The notes below the pieces were generated by a model. It was not told the DNA's origin. It did no database searches and saw nothing but the letters and a program-made list of their open reading frames with translations. Below are positions 53,177-59,279 of a DNA stretch of 64,000 nucleotides, in pieces; within the stretch, counting starts at the first letter, position 1, and each line of letters starts with the position of its first letter. A program made the position numbers and the translations under genes. Origin of the DNA: Mesorhizobium sp. CA14 (GTDB taxonomy: Bacteria > Pseudomonadota > Alphaproteobacteria > Rhizobiales > Rhizobiaceae); NCBI RefSeq assembly GCF_020165195.1, contig NZ_JAIUHR010000002.1, positions 368,064 through 432,063 on the forward strand, given 5' to 3'.

Positions 53177-53245
53177 GGTGTGGACTCCTGGGGTTGAGGT
53201 GAGAAGAGCGGGGGCGGCGGGTCATCCCTCGCCGCCCCGTGGGCC

Positions 53246-53701
53246 TTACTTCGCGGTCGCCGGGAGGATGACGGCAGAAGGCCCGATTTTGGCGGCGAGC
53301 TTGAGGGCGAGGTCGTGGCGCCCGCACCATCCCGCGTTGTGATAGACGGTCCAGTCGGTGGCCTCGATAGCGGCGAGGTGTTCGGCGACCTTCGCGTCCG
53401 CGTATTCCTCGGCGGTCCGGCCGGCCATCTTCGCGGCGGCATCGGCGGCGTCGCTGGCCTGGCGCGCCGCATCGGTCCGGTAGTGCTCGAACTTCATGAG
53501 GTTGGCGTAATGGCCGTCGCGGACGCAACCGAGGTAATAGTTGCCGCTGTCAACGTGACCCTTGCGGGCGTCCTTTGCCCGAGCAATCGCGGCATCCTTT
53601 GAGCGCTGATAAACAACGGTGTGGGTGTAGGTCCGGTCGGCGGTGGTCCGCTTGTGCTCTTCCCCGTTCGGGTCAATCGCGGTGTAGACGGTCTTAGGCA
53701 T
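53246..53701 (-). CDS. Hypothetical phage protein
   Basis: A 151-residue protein. It begins with a small beta-rich segment (TVYTAIDPNGEEHKRTTADR), then a long Ala-rich helix, and ends in another strand-helix part. It resembles proteins of phages that carry repeated 'TRTxRTYTH' stretches, but no family is claimed. Confidence 0.6.
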   Translation of the reverse strand: MPKTVYTAIDPNGEEHKRTTADRTYTHTVVYQRSKDAAIARAKDARKGHVDSGNYYLGCVRDGHYANLMKFEHYRTDAARQASDAADAAAKMAGRTAEEYADAKVAEHLAAIEATDWTVYHNAGWCGRHDLALKLAAKIGPSAVILPATAK

Positions 53702-53730
53702 GGGTGTGACTCCCTCGGGTTCGAATGTGA

Positions 53731-53946
53731 TTAGCGGGCTTTGCCGGACTTGATGAAACGCAGGCGCTCGCTGGGGGTCATCACGGACACGTCACCGGCG
53801 GCCACAGCCTCGCGGCGGGCAATCTCGGCGCTCATGCGCTCGGCGGTGTCGGTGCCGCTGTAGGGATGAATGTTGGCGATGTGGGCGCGCAGTTGCTCGG
53901 TCGTGTAAGAGGCGAAAGGCGCGGTCTTAAACGCGGTGTCAGACAT
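53731..53946 (-). CDS. Small phage protein
   Basis: A 71-residue protein of unknown function; the middle (SYTTEQLRAHIANIHPYSGT) is helical. It is the first gene under the promoter at 53981-54009. Confidence 0.6.
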   Translation of the reverse strand: MSDTAFKTAPFASYTTEQLRAHIANIHPYSGTDTAERMSAEIARREAVAAGDVSVMTPSERLRFIKSGKAR

Positions 53947-53960
53947 TGGCGGCGGTTTCC

Positions 53961-53977
53961 GTTTGCGTTTCGATAAC
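53961..53977. promoter_or_regulatory. Operator palindrome 12 (at the start site)
   Basis: GTTTGCGTTTCGATAAC, a near-copy of operator 10. It overlaps the predicted start site of the promoter at 53981-54009. Confidence 0.6.
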
Positions 53978-53980
53978 GTC

Positions 53981-54009
53981 GATATACGCTGCGAATATCG
54001 GCGGTGCAA
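53981..54009 (-). promoter_or_regulatory. Candidate leftward promoter
   Basis: Minus strand TTGCAC (54009-54004), 17 bases, TATATC (53986-53981). The sequence TATAT-N4-CGTTATCGAAA after the -10 is shared with the promoter at 52666-52693. Confidence 0.6.
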
Positions 54010-54016
54010 GAGGGTA

Positions 54017-54033
54017 GTTTGCAAAATGCCAAC
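54017..54033. promoter_or_regulatory. Operator palindrome 13
   Basis: GTTTGCAAAATGCCAAC, one mismatch, directly upstream of the -35 of the promoter at 53981-54009. Confidence 0.7.
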
Positions 54034-54351
54034 TTTTTAGCCTCGGGCGCCGGCTCACCCGCATACATCGCCGAAGATACAAGGGAAAATAGGCTCGAAA
54101 ATACACCTAAGTCGCTGATTTTGCAGCGATTATTTGGGTGTATAGAAAATCGGTCAAAAACAAATAGCTATTCAGCGCATACAGGCATGTGCGTAGGCGC
54201 GTAGCGCATAGGCATAAGCGCGTAGAGGTCTTTTTATATATATATTTCTATACAAATAAATTTATATATATAGAAACAAGGGGTTAGCTGTATTTTTCGG
54301 GTGTATGGACGATTTCAGAAAAAATACATGCCGCCCCGCGAAGCGTCGGAC

Positions 54352-54368
54352 GTTGACGAACCGCAAAC
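54352..54368. promoter_or_regulatory. Operator palindrome 14 with embedded -35 box
   Basis: GTTGACGAACCGCAAAC. TTGACG (54353-54358), 17 bases and GCTTTA (54376-54381) form a candidate rightward promoter for the genes from 54420. Confidence 0.6.
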
Positions 54369-54419
54369 GAATCCGGCTTTATGCGCTCATTCCCAAGCAC
54401 CCCGAGAAGGATTCCCGCA

Positions 54420-54605
54420 ATGGACCTCATCCGCAACATGGTAGTGGCAGACCGTGGTTCGCCTCGACAGTTCGTGAAAGGCCCGGTTCCCGACGACATC
54501 GGCCCCGGCACGCTGGACCGCTTGCGTCGTGCCGGTGCGCTCGCCCCCGAGGTGAAGGCGGAAGCGGAAGCCGAGGTCGTCACCCGCAAGGGCAAGAACA
54601 AGTAA
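54420..54605 (+). CDS. Small phage protein
   Basis: A 61-residue protein of unknown function with a Gly/Pro-rich middle and a charged, Lys-rich end. ATG 54420 has AAGGA 8 bases upstream; an earlier ATG at 54381 overlaps the candidate promoter. It precedes the gpZ-like gene by 6 bases. Confidence 0.6.
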   Translation: MDLIRNMVVADRGSPRQFVKGPVPDDIGPGTLDRLRRAGALAPEVKAEAEAEVVTRKGKNK

Positions 54606-54611
54606 GGGCCG

Positions 54612-55160
54612 ATGTCCGGCCTTGAGATACGCGCGGACTGGAATACTTCCGAGGTCCGCGCTCTCATGCGTAAGCTGCAGGGCGCCCGGCTACATCAGGC
54701 GCTTTCCGTGGCAGTCAACACCACGGCTAAACAGGTCCGCACCAACGCCGCTCGCATCGTAGCGAAGCAAGGGGGATTGAAGCGGGCCGACGTTGATCCC
54801 TCGATCCGCATCTATCCCTATTCGAAGCCTGATACGCTTACCGCTATCGTGCGTGGCAGCGGAAGGCCGATAGCCCTGATTAAGTTCGCGGCGAGGCAAA
54901 CGAAAGCGGGTGTCACCGCAAACGCCTGGGGCGTCCGAAAGCTGTATAAGCACACCTTCATTGCGACAATGCGGTCAGGGCATCAGGGGGTATTCGCCCG
55001 CACCACGAAAAAGCGATTCCCGATCAAAGAACTATGGGGGTCCGGTGTCACCCAGGTGATGACGCAAGCCATTGAGCAAGGGGAAATGATCGCTGATGCT
55101 CAAGACCGCCTCACCGCCAACGTGGTCAGACAGTTGAAGCGCTACGCCTTCAAGGGTTGA
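54612..55160 (+). CDS. Minor tail protein Z-like (gpZ family)
   Basis: A 182-residue protein resembling lambda gpZ tail-completion proteins: an N-terminal VNTTAKQVRTNAARIVAK helix, then a beta-rich basic centre and a C-terminal helical part (AIEQGEMIADAQDRLTANVV). It would act at the tail-head joint. In lambda the gene lies among tail genes after the portal; here it is separate, upstream of terminase and split off by a leftward cluster. Confidence 0.75.
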   Translation: MSGLEIRADWNTSEVRALMRKLQGARLHQALSVAVNTTAKQVRTNAARIVAKQGGLKRADVDPSIRIYPYSKPDTLTAIVRGSGRPIALIKFAARQTKAGVTANAWGVRKLYKHTFIATMRSGHQGVFARTTKKRFPIKELWGSGVTQVMTQAIEQGEMIADAQDRLTANVVRQLKRYAFKG

Positions 55161-55162
55161 TC

Positions 55163-55421
55163 CCGAACCCATCACAAACGTTGATGCATTACGTGTCGCC
55201 CTACGCCGCTGCACCCCTCGGCGTCAAGATCAATGCCCGATGCCTCAAGAGCAGAAACTTCAATGAAATCAAGGGTTTACGATTTCGCGGGTCCTTCCCC
55301 CGCCGTGCCAGGGGTGAGGGGGACGCTGCGGCGCATATTCTCTCTAGCGTCTGACCCGGCCAAACGTATACCTTCACTATGCACCACGAATAGAAACCAT
55401 CGCTTTCGTTGATGGGTTCGG
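55163..55421. repeat. 259-bp element with 12-bp terminal inverted repeats (MITE-like)
   Basis: CCGAACCCATCA at 55163-55174 and its exact complement TGATGGGTTCGG at 55410-55421 flank the non-coding stretch between the gpZ-like gene and the ligase. The inside has a short open frame (55184-55354) that is not clearly a gene. No target-site duplication is evident. The left end begins 2 bases after the gpZ-like stop. The rest of the 359-base gap, to 55519, shows nothing. Confidence 0.5.
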
Positions 55422-55519
55422 AAATTCCGCGGTGCTCTTCCTTGGCGGAATCCGCCAACGACTTCAATGCGTTGCCAGGGCGGGGCCAGCGCTCGGGGCT
55501 CGCTAACGTCATATGCGCG

Positions 55520-56389
55520 CTATTCGTCTAGCAGTTCCTTGACAGATCCGTGTCGCAAGAACTCTTCGCCGCGAAGGTGCTGCACCCTGGCCCGCACGCC
55601 AGGTTTCACCCATAGCGTCGCGGGATACTTCTTACGCATCGCTTCGCTTGGTGGCGCCCCGCCGGCTTTCGCCTTGACCTTCGCCCACAGCCGTTCCCTT
55701 GCCTCGCGGCCGAGAGTGATGACGGCGGCGCCGACATAGTGCCCGCCGGGGTCCACGAACCTGGCAACCGCCGGCTTGCCGGCCTCTCGCTCGACGCCGG
55801 CAAGATTAAGATCAGAGTGCATATAACTTTTCGTCTTCAACCAGTTCAAGGTCGGGCCGCTGCGATAGACGCTATGCGCCCGCTTGGACACGATACCCTC
55901 AATCCCGGCTTGGTCGACCAGATAGAAGACCGAGGGGCCGTCGCCTGGCAACGCCTCGCTGAACTGAATCCGGGTGCCAGGCTTCACGATGCTGTAGAGG
56001 ATTTCGCGCCGCGCCTTACAGCCGATGTCGCGGAGGTCATGGCCGTTGAGGTGCAGGATATCGAAGGCCCCCAGGATGGCGGCGTATGGGTCTTTCTGGA
56101 TAACCCGCTGCATCTTGTGGAAGTCCGGCCGGCCATCATCGCCAGGCACCACGGCTTCACCGTCGATGATCGCGGATTCGACGCCTAGCTCGCGGGCGGC
56201 CTCAACAATGCCGAGGTATCGTTTCGTCCAGTCCGCCCCGGAACTCGAATAGGCGCGGATATCATCAGGGCCGTTGATGATGACTTGCGTTCGGTAGCCG
56301 TCTAGCTTGATCTCATGAATCCAGTCCTCGCCGAGCGGCGGGCTCTTCACAAGCTTGGGCTTCATTGGCGGTACAAACACAAGACGCAT
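55520..56389 (-). CDS. Phage ATP-dependent DNA ligase
   Basis: A 289-residue compact ligase of the LigD/LigC-like type. The adenylated lysine is K28 in HEIKLDGYR; motif III is LGAFDILHLNG, motif IV EGIVSKRAHS and motif V NWLKTK. Only the nucleotidyltransferase and OB domains are present; no extra DNA-binding or polymerase domain. It should seal nicks in phage DNA. It is convergent with the gpZ-like gene across the MITE-like element and ends the leftward cluster 58625-55520. Confidence 0.9.
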   Translation of the reverse strand: MRLVFVPPMKPKLVKSPPLGEDWIHEIKLDGYRTQVIINGPDDIRAYSSSGADWTKRYLGIVEAARELGVESAIIDGEAVVPGDDGRPDFHKMQRVIQKDPYAAILGAFDILHLNGHDLRDIGCKARREILYSIVKPGTRIQFSEALPGDGPSVFYLVDQAGIEGIVSKRAHSVYRSGPTLNWLKTKSYMHSDLNLAGVEREAGKPAVARFVDPGGHYVGAAVITLGREARERLWAKVKAKAGGAPPSEAMRKKYPATLWVKPGVRARVQHLRGEEFLRHGSVKELLDE

Positions 56390-56444
56390 GACTGACTCGC
56401 TGGCCGCGATTCAATCAGCTTCTACTAAAATAGTTCCGAAAGCC

Positions 56445-56531
56445 CTAGCGCGTCGCGATCAGTTCGGCGGTCGCCCAAAAGCCGACCGCCATGAACAAGA
56501 GCACCATGAAGGCGACGGCTAGAAGCTTCAC
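56445..56531 (-). CDS. Very small membrane protein (28 residues)
   Basis: Short but supported: GTG 56531 overlaps the stop of the upstream gene as GTGA, and the product is a single hydrophobic helix (LLAVAFMVLLFMAVGFWATA) ending in a basic residue. Such micro-proteins are easily missed; function unknown. Confidence 0.4.
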   Translation of the reverse strand: MKLLAVAFMVLLFMAVGFWATAELIATR

Positions 56532-56797
56532 CGCCTCGCCTCGGCCTTTGAAATTTCGCGGTTGAAGGCGTCAGCCGCCATTGCGAAAAGGTGATCTAGC
56601 TCGACTCCCCGGAGGCCTGGCCGGCGCACCGCCAACGGTGGAAGCCCCACATAAACACCATTGATCGACAGGCTGAAATATAGCTTACCATCTTCATAGG
56701 ATACGACGATGTCCCGAGCCTTCGATTCAAACCGCGAGAAAAAGGCGGCTCTCAATTCTTCGAAGCGATCAATTCTGAAAATGCCTTCCGCCGTCAT
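56528..56797 (-). CDS. Hypothetical phage protein
   Basis: An 89-residue protein with a beta-rich centre (DIVVSYEDGKLYFSLSINGV) and a helical end. The ATG overlaps the stop of the Cys-rich gene upstream by 4 bases. No family recognised. Confidence 0.65.
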   Translation of the reverse strand: MTAEGIFRIDRFEELRAAFFSRFESKARDIVVSYEDGKLYFSLSINGVYVGLPPLAVRRPGLRGVELDHLFAMAADAFNREISKAEARR

Positions 56798-57045
56798 GCT
56801 GTGGCCTTCCTTTCCGTCCAGCACGGGCATTCCGCGCAATCCTCACGGTCGACGTGTCTGCGCGGCGGTGGCCAGCGATATCCATAGCTCTGCGTAACAG
56901 ACATCGGAAGCGCCGGCAGATCGGGAATCGGGCATAGGCACGGCCAAACCGTGTTGGCGCGCATGACGACGCGCCCCCGCTTGTCCGCCTTGATATCGGC
57001 GTGGGCGCATGCCCCGCGCTTCACGCCGCTGGTCTTGCTTTCCAT
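56794..57045 (-). CDS. Small Cys-rich phage protein
   Basis: An 83-residue protein with scattered Cys/His residues (GACAHADI, WPCLCPIP, HVDREDCAECPCWTER) that could bind zinc. It overlaps the next gene by 4 bases and the previous by about 25. Confidence 0.6.
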   Translation of the reverse strand: MESKTSGVKRGACAHADIKADKRGRVVMRANTVWPCLCPIPDLPALPMSVTQSYGYRWPPPRRHVDREDCAECPCWTERKATA

Positions 57046-57230
57046 GACAACTCCTTGAGGGCGGCAACCCCTGCCGAGGTCCGGCGCCTCTGCCAATTCG
57101 GCGCCTGTCTCATATCAGCGAGGCCGGCGTCGACCAAGCCCGTGAAGATCTTGTCGAGCCCATCGGGCGGCGCCTCTGTCCAGTCATCGGACAGCCGCCG
57201 AAGGGTGCGCGCTTGTGCCGGTGTCAGCAT
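57021..57230 (-). CDS. Small phage protein
   Basis: A 69-residue protein, mainly helical (TPAQARTLRRLSDDWTEAPP), with a basic end. It overlaps the gene on its left by 25 bases and the one on its right by 7, an arrangement that favours real coding in all three. Function unknown. Confidence 0.55.
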   Translation of the reverse strand: MLTPAQARTLRRLSDDWTEAPPDGLDKIFTGLVDAGLADMRQAPNWQRRRTSAGVAALKELSWKARPAA

Positions 57231-57469
57231 GGCCGCACCGCCCGGTAGAGGTGGGTCGCGTAGGCGCCGACCGCTTTCCAGTAAGCGGCCATCGGCCCCT
57301 TGTTCTTGCGCCAGGAAACTTGCGCCCTGGCGCGGGCGTCCACGGACAGGTCGCGGAACACCTCGGCTACGACCTGGCGGACATCGGGCGGCAACGCCTG
57401 AAGCTTTGCCGCCGCCGGCAATCCGAGCACCGGGTTGCGGACCTCGGCCCGGTTCGAACGATCAACCAT
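57224..57469 (-). CDS. Small phage protein
   Basis: An 81-residue protein. The second half (SVDARARAQVSWRKNKGPMA) is helical and basic. ATG 57469 follows the previous stop as TAATG and has GGAGG 10 bases upstream; an ATG at 57478 is too close to that site. Function unknown. Confidence 0.6.
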   Translation of the reverse strand: MVDRSNRAEVRNPVLGLPAAAKLQALPPDVRQVVAEVFRDLSVDARARAQVSWRKNKGPMAAYWKAVGAYATHLYRAVRPC

Positions 57470-57891
57470 TACCGCCATTCCTCCCCGAGCGTGCGCCACT
57501 CGACCGGCCTGCCCTCGGCATCGGCGCGCTCGATACCTTGCATCATGCCGTTGGAGATACCCCGGTCGGTGTAGACGACGGTCGCCTCGGCGACGCGGCC
57601 CCAGGCGAGCCCGGCGGCGATGCCTCGCGCCCGTTCCTCGGGGTTGCCATCGTCTAGCACGCCAGGTTGCGTGTAAAGCAGATGGCTTGCCGCCGGGGCG
57701 TCACCTCGGGCCAGGCAATCCCGCATCGCCGCCCGAGCATAGGCCACATTGCGGTCGACGTCGCCGGCATAAGGCGACTCCAGAATGACCAGCCGCCACG
57801 GGCCGGGAAACGGCTTGGTGCGGGTTGACGCCAGCCGCATCAATTCCGCGGCGCTGTAATCCCCATCGTCAGTTTTCAACTCGCCGCTCAT
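57469..57891 (-). CDS. DUF7768-like phage protein
   Basis: A 140-residue protein. LVILESPYAGDVDRNVAYAR and EATVVYTDRGISNGMMQGIE resemble DUF7768/DUF4406-type domains, which look like nucleoside deoxyribosyltransferase folds. It may act on nucleotides. The ATG overlaps the stop of the DUF3489-like gene by 4 bases. Confidence 0.7.
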   Translation of the reverse strand: MSGELKTDDGDYSAAELMRLASTRTKPFPGPWRLVILESPYAGDVDRNVAYARAAMRDCLARGDAPAASHLLYTQPGVLDDGNPEERARGIAAGLAWGRVAEATVVYTDRGISNGMMQGIERADAEGRPVEWRTLGEEWR

Positions 57892-58625
57892 GCCGACACC
57901 TCGGGCGCCGGGATCAAGTAGCGCGTTTCCTCGCCCTTGATCTTCCTGCAAACGATGTTGTGGCCTTTCTTGCGAAGCGTGCCGGCGATGTAGCCGCGCA
58001 AGGTGTGGGCCTGCCATTCCGTCCCCTCGATAAGCTCGGCGAACGTGGCGCCGTTCTCGCGCGAAACAAGCTCAATGATCTTAGCCGCCTTCGTTTGCTT
58101 CGGCGACTTCGCTGGCTTCGGCCCCTCGGTCGCGATGCGCTGGCGCCTCGCCGCGCGGCGCGCCTCGATTTCCTCGGGCGTGGACTTGGTCGGCGGGAGG
58201 TCCGCAACGGCGGCCTTCATGTCGGCCGGCGTCATCTTGGCCGGCTTCGCCTTGCTCTTCGCCATCTTGTTGCCGGCCTCAATGATAGCGGCAGGTGGCA
58301 CCGCAACTGAATAGCCTTTCGCCGCCTCGGCGACCGTCATCGTGGTTTCAACCGGCCTGCCCGTCGCGGTGCCAGCTATCACGGTGGTCGGCTCGGCGAG
58401 GCGCGCCGCCGTCTCATTGTAAGGCCGGCCGTTGACGAAAGCGGCGCGGCTGATCTCGGCGGGGATACCCTCGGCCAGCACCTTCGACGGCGCGGCGACG
58501 TGGGGATACCATTCGCGGGCGCCAGGGCTCACCGCCACCGGCTCATCAACGATGTAGCCGGGGAACTTGCCGGCCAGTTGCTTGGCAAAGCGCTTCGCAT
58601 TCGACTTCACATTGAAGGACTTCAT
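57888..58625 (-). CDS. DUF3489-containing phage protein
   Basis: A 245-residue protein, first gene of the leftward cluster. The last 60 residues are DUF3489 (AAKIIELVSRENGATFAELI ... KKGHNIVCRKIKGEETRYLI), a winged-helix-like unit seen in phages and mobile elements. The N-terminal part is basic and helical with no clear domain. Operator 15 lies 25 bases upstream of ATG 58625. Confidence 0.75.
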   Translation of the reverse strand: MKSFNVKSNAKRFAKQLAGKFPGYIVDEPVAVSPGAREWYPHVAAPSKVLAEGIPAEISRAAFVNGRPYNETAARLAEPTTVIAGTATGRPVETTMTVAEAAKGYSVAVPPAAIIEAGNKMAKSKAKPAKMTPADMKAAVADLPPTKSTPEEIEARRAARRQRIATEGPKPAKSPKQTKAAKIIELVSRENGATFAELIEGTEWQAHTLRGYIAGTLRKKGHNIVCRKIKGEETRYLIPAPEVSA

Positions 58626-58649
58626 TGTCGTTTCCAATTCGGCTAGAGT

Positions 58650-58666
58650 GTTTGCAATTCGCAAAC
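58650..58666. promoter_or_regulatory. Operator palindrome 15
   Basis: GTTTGCAATTCGCAAAC, full match to the half-sites, in the divergent gap between the DUF3489 gene (leftward) and the terminase small subunit (rightward). Confidence 0.7.
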
Positions 58667-58715
58667 GTTTCATAGCGTCGAATATGCGCCATGTATATAG
58701 CTAGGATCAAAAAAA

Positions 58716-59279
58716 GTGGGCGGCCGGAAAAATCTTGAGGGTATCAGCCTAGCCGCTTTTGCCCGAGAAATGGGCGTTACACCCAACGCGGTGAGGCAAA
58801 GGGTACAGCGCGGAAGCCTGGCCGGGGCCATCCTGGCGGACGGTTCCGTCGATGCGGTCAAAGCTCGGGTCCAGTGGTTTGCAAATAGCAACCCCAACCA
58901 GCAACGGCGGAAGCCGGCGGCGAAGACTTCAAAGCTTCGCGAGGCCGCCGAGGGCGCCGAGGAAACAAGCGAATACGACCTCAAGGTCGAGCGGATGGCC
59001 GTCGACCTTGAGGCCGCCAAGATCAACCTTGAGCGGCTAAAGGAAGCCACGGTCGACCGCGAGGAAGCGCGCCGCGCGATCCGGTCGCTTATGCTGGTCT
59101 TCCGCGCCGCCATGCTGAATTTCGCGAACCGCCACGCCTCCGATATCGCCGCCGAGGTCGAGGCGGACCCGGTGCGCCTCGCCGGTGCCCTTGAAGGATA
59201 CATGCGCGTCGCCCTGGCCGAGCTGGCGAAGACGCGGGCGCCGCTGGACGCCGGAACCTTCGGGGACTCCGCGTGCTAG
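58716..59279 (+). CDS. Terminase small subunit
   Basis: A 187-residue protein of the Nu1 type. Its N-terminal helix-turn-helix (LAAFAREMGVTPNAVRQRVQ) should recognise the packaging site; the rest is a helical oligomerisation part (AVDLEAAKINLERLKEATVD). GTG 58716 is the likely start. It overlaps the large subunit gene by 7 bases. A partial operator-like match (58877-58893) inside it is not called. Confidence 0.85.
   Translation: MGGRKNLEGISLAAFAREMGVTPNAVRQRVQRGSLAGAILADGSVDAVKARVQWFANSNPNQQRRKPAAKTSKLREAAEGAEETSEYDLKVERMAVDLEAAKINLERLKEATVDREEARRAIRSLMLVFRAAMLNFANRHASDIAAEVEADPVRLAGALEGYMRVALAELAKTRAPLDAGTFGDSAC

Larger units (their letters stand above)
53947..54419. other. AT-rich control region with stacked palindromes (candidate origin)
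   Basis: No gene is seen in these 473 bases. They hold two operator palindromes and a promoter at the left, operator 14 at the right, and between them an AT-rich core. Inverted repeats: ATACACC (54101-54107) with GGTGTAT (54137-54143) enclosing TCGCTG/CAGCGA; TTTCTATA (54245-54252) with TATAGAAA (54269-54276); TGTATTTTT (54289-54297) with AAAAATACA (54320-54328). Short GCGTAG/GCGCATA direct repeats fill 54176-54227. The layout fits a replication origin, a regulatory hub between leftward and rightward transcripts, or both. Confidence 0.55.

Noticed and set aside
55184..55354. Short + strand open frame inside the 259-bp element
   Set aside because: No ribosome site and no family; more likely part of the repeat.
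58877..58893. Partial operator match inside the terminase small subunit
   Set aside because: One mismatch in a coding stretch with no gene start nearby; likely chance. A similar imperfect match at 35846-35862 within the YqaJ gene was treated the same way.
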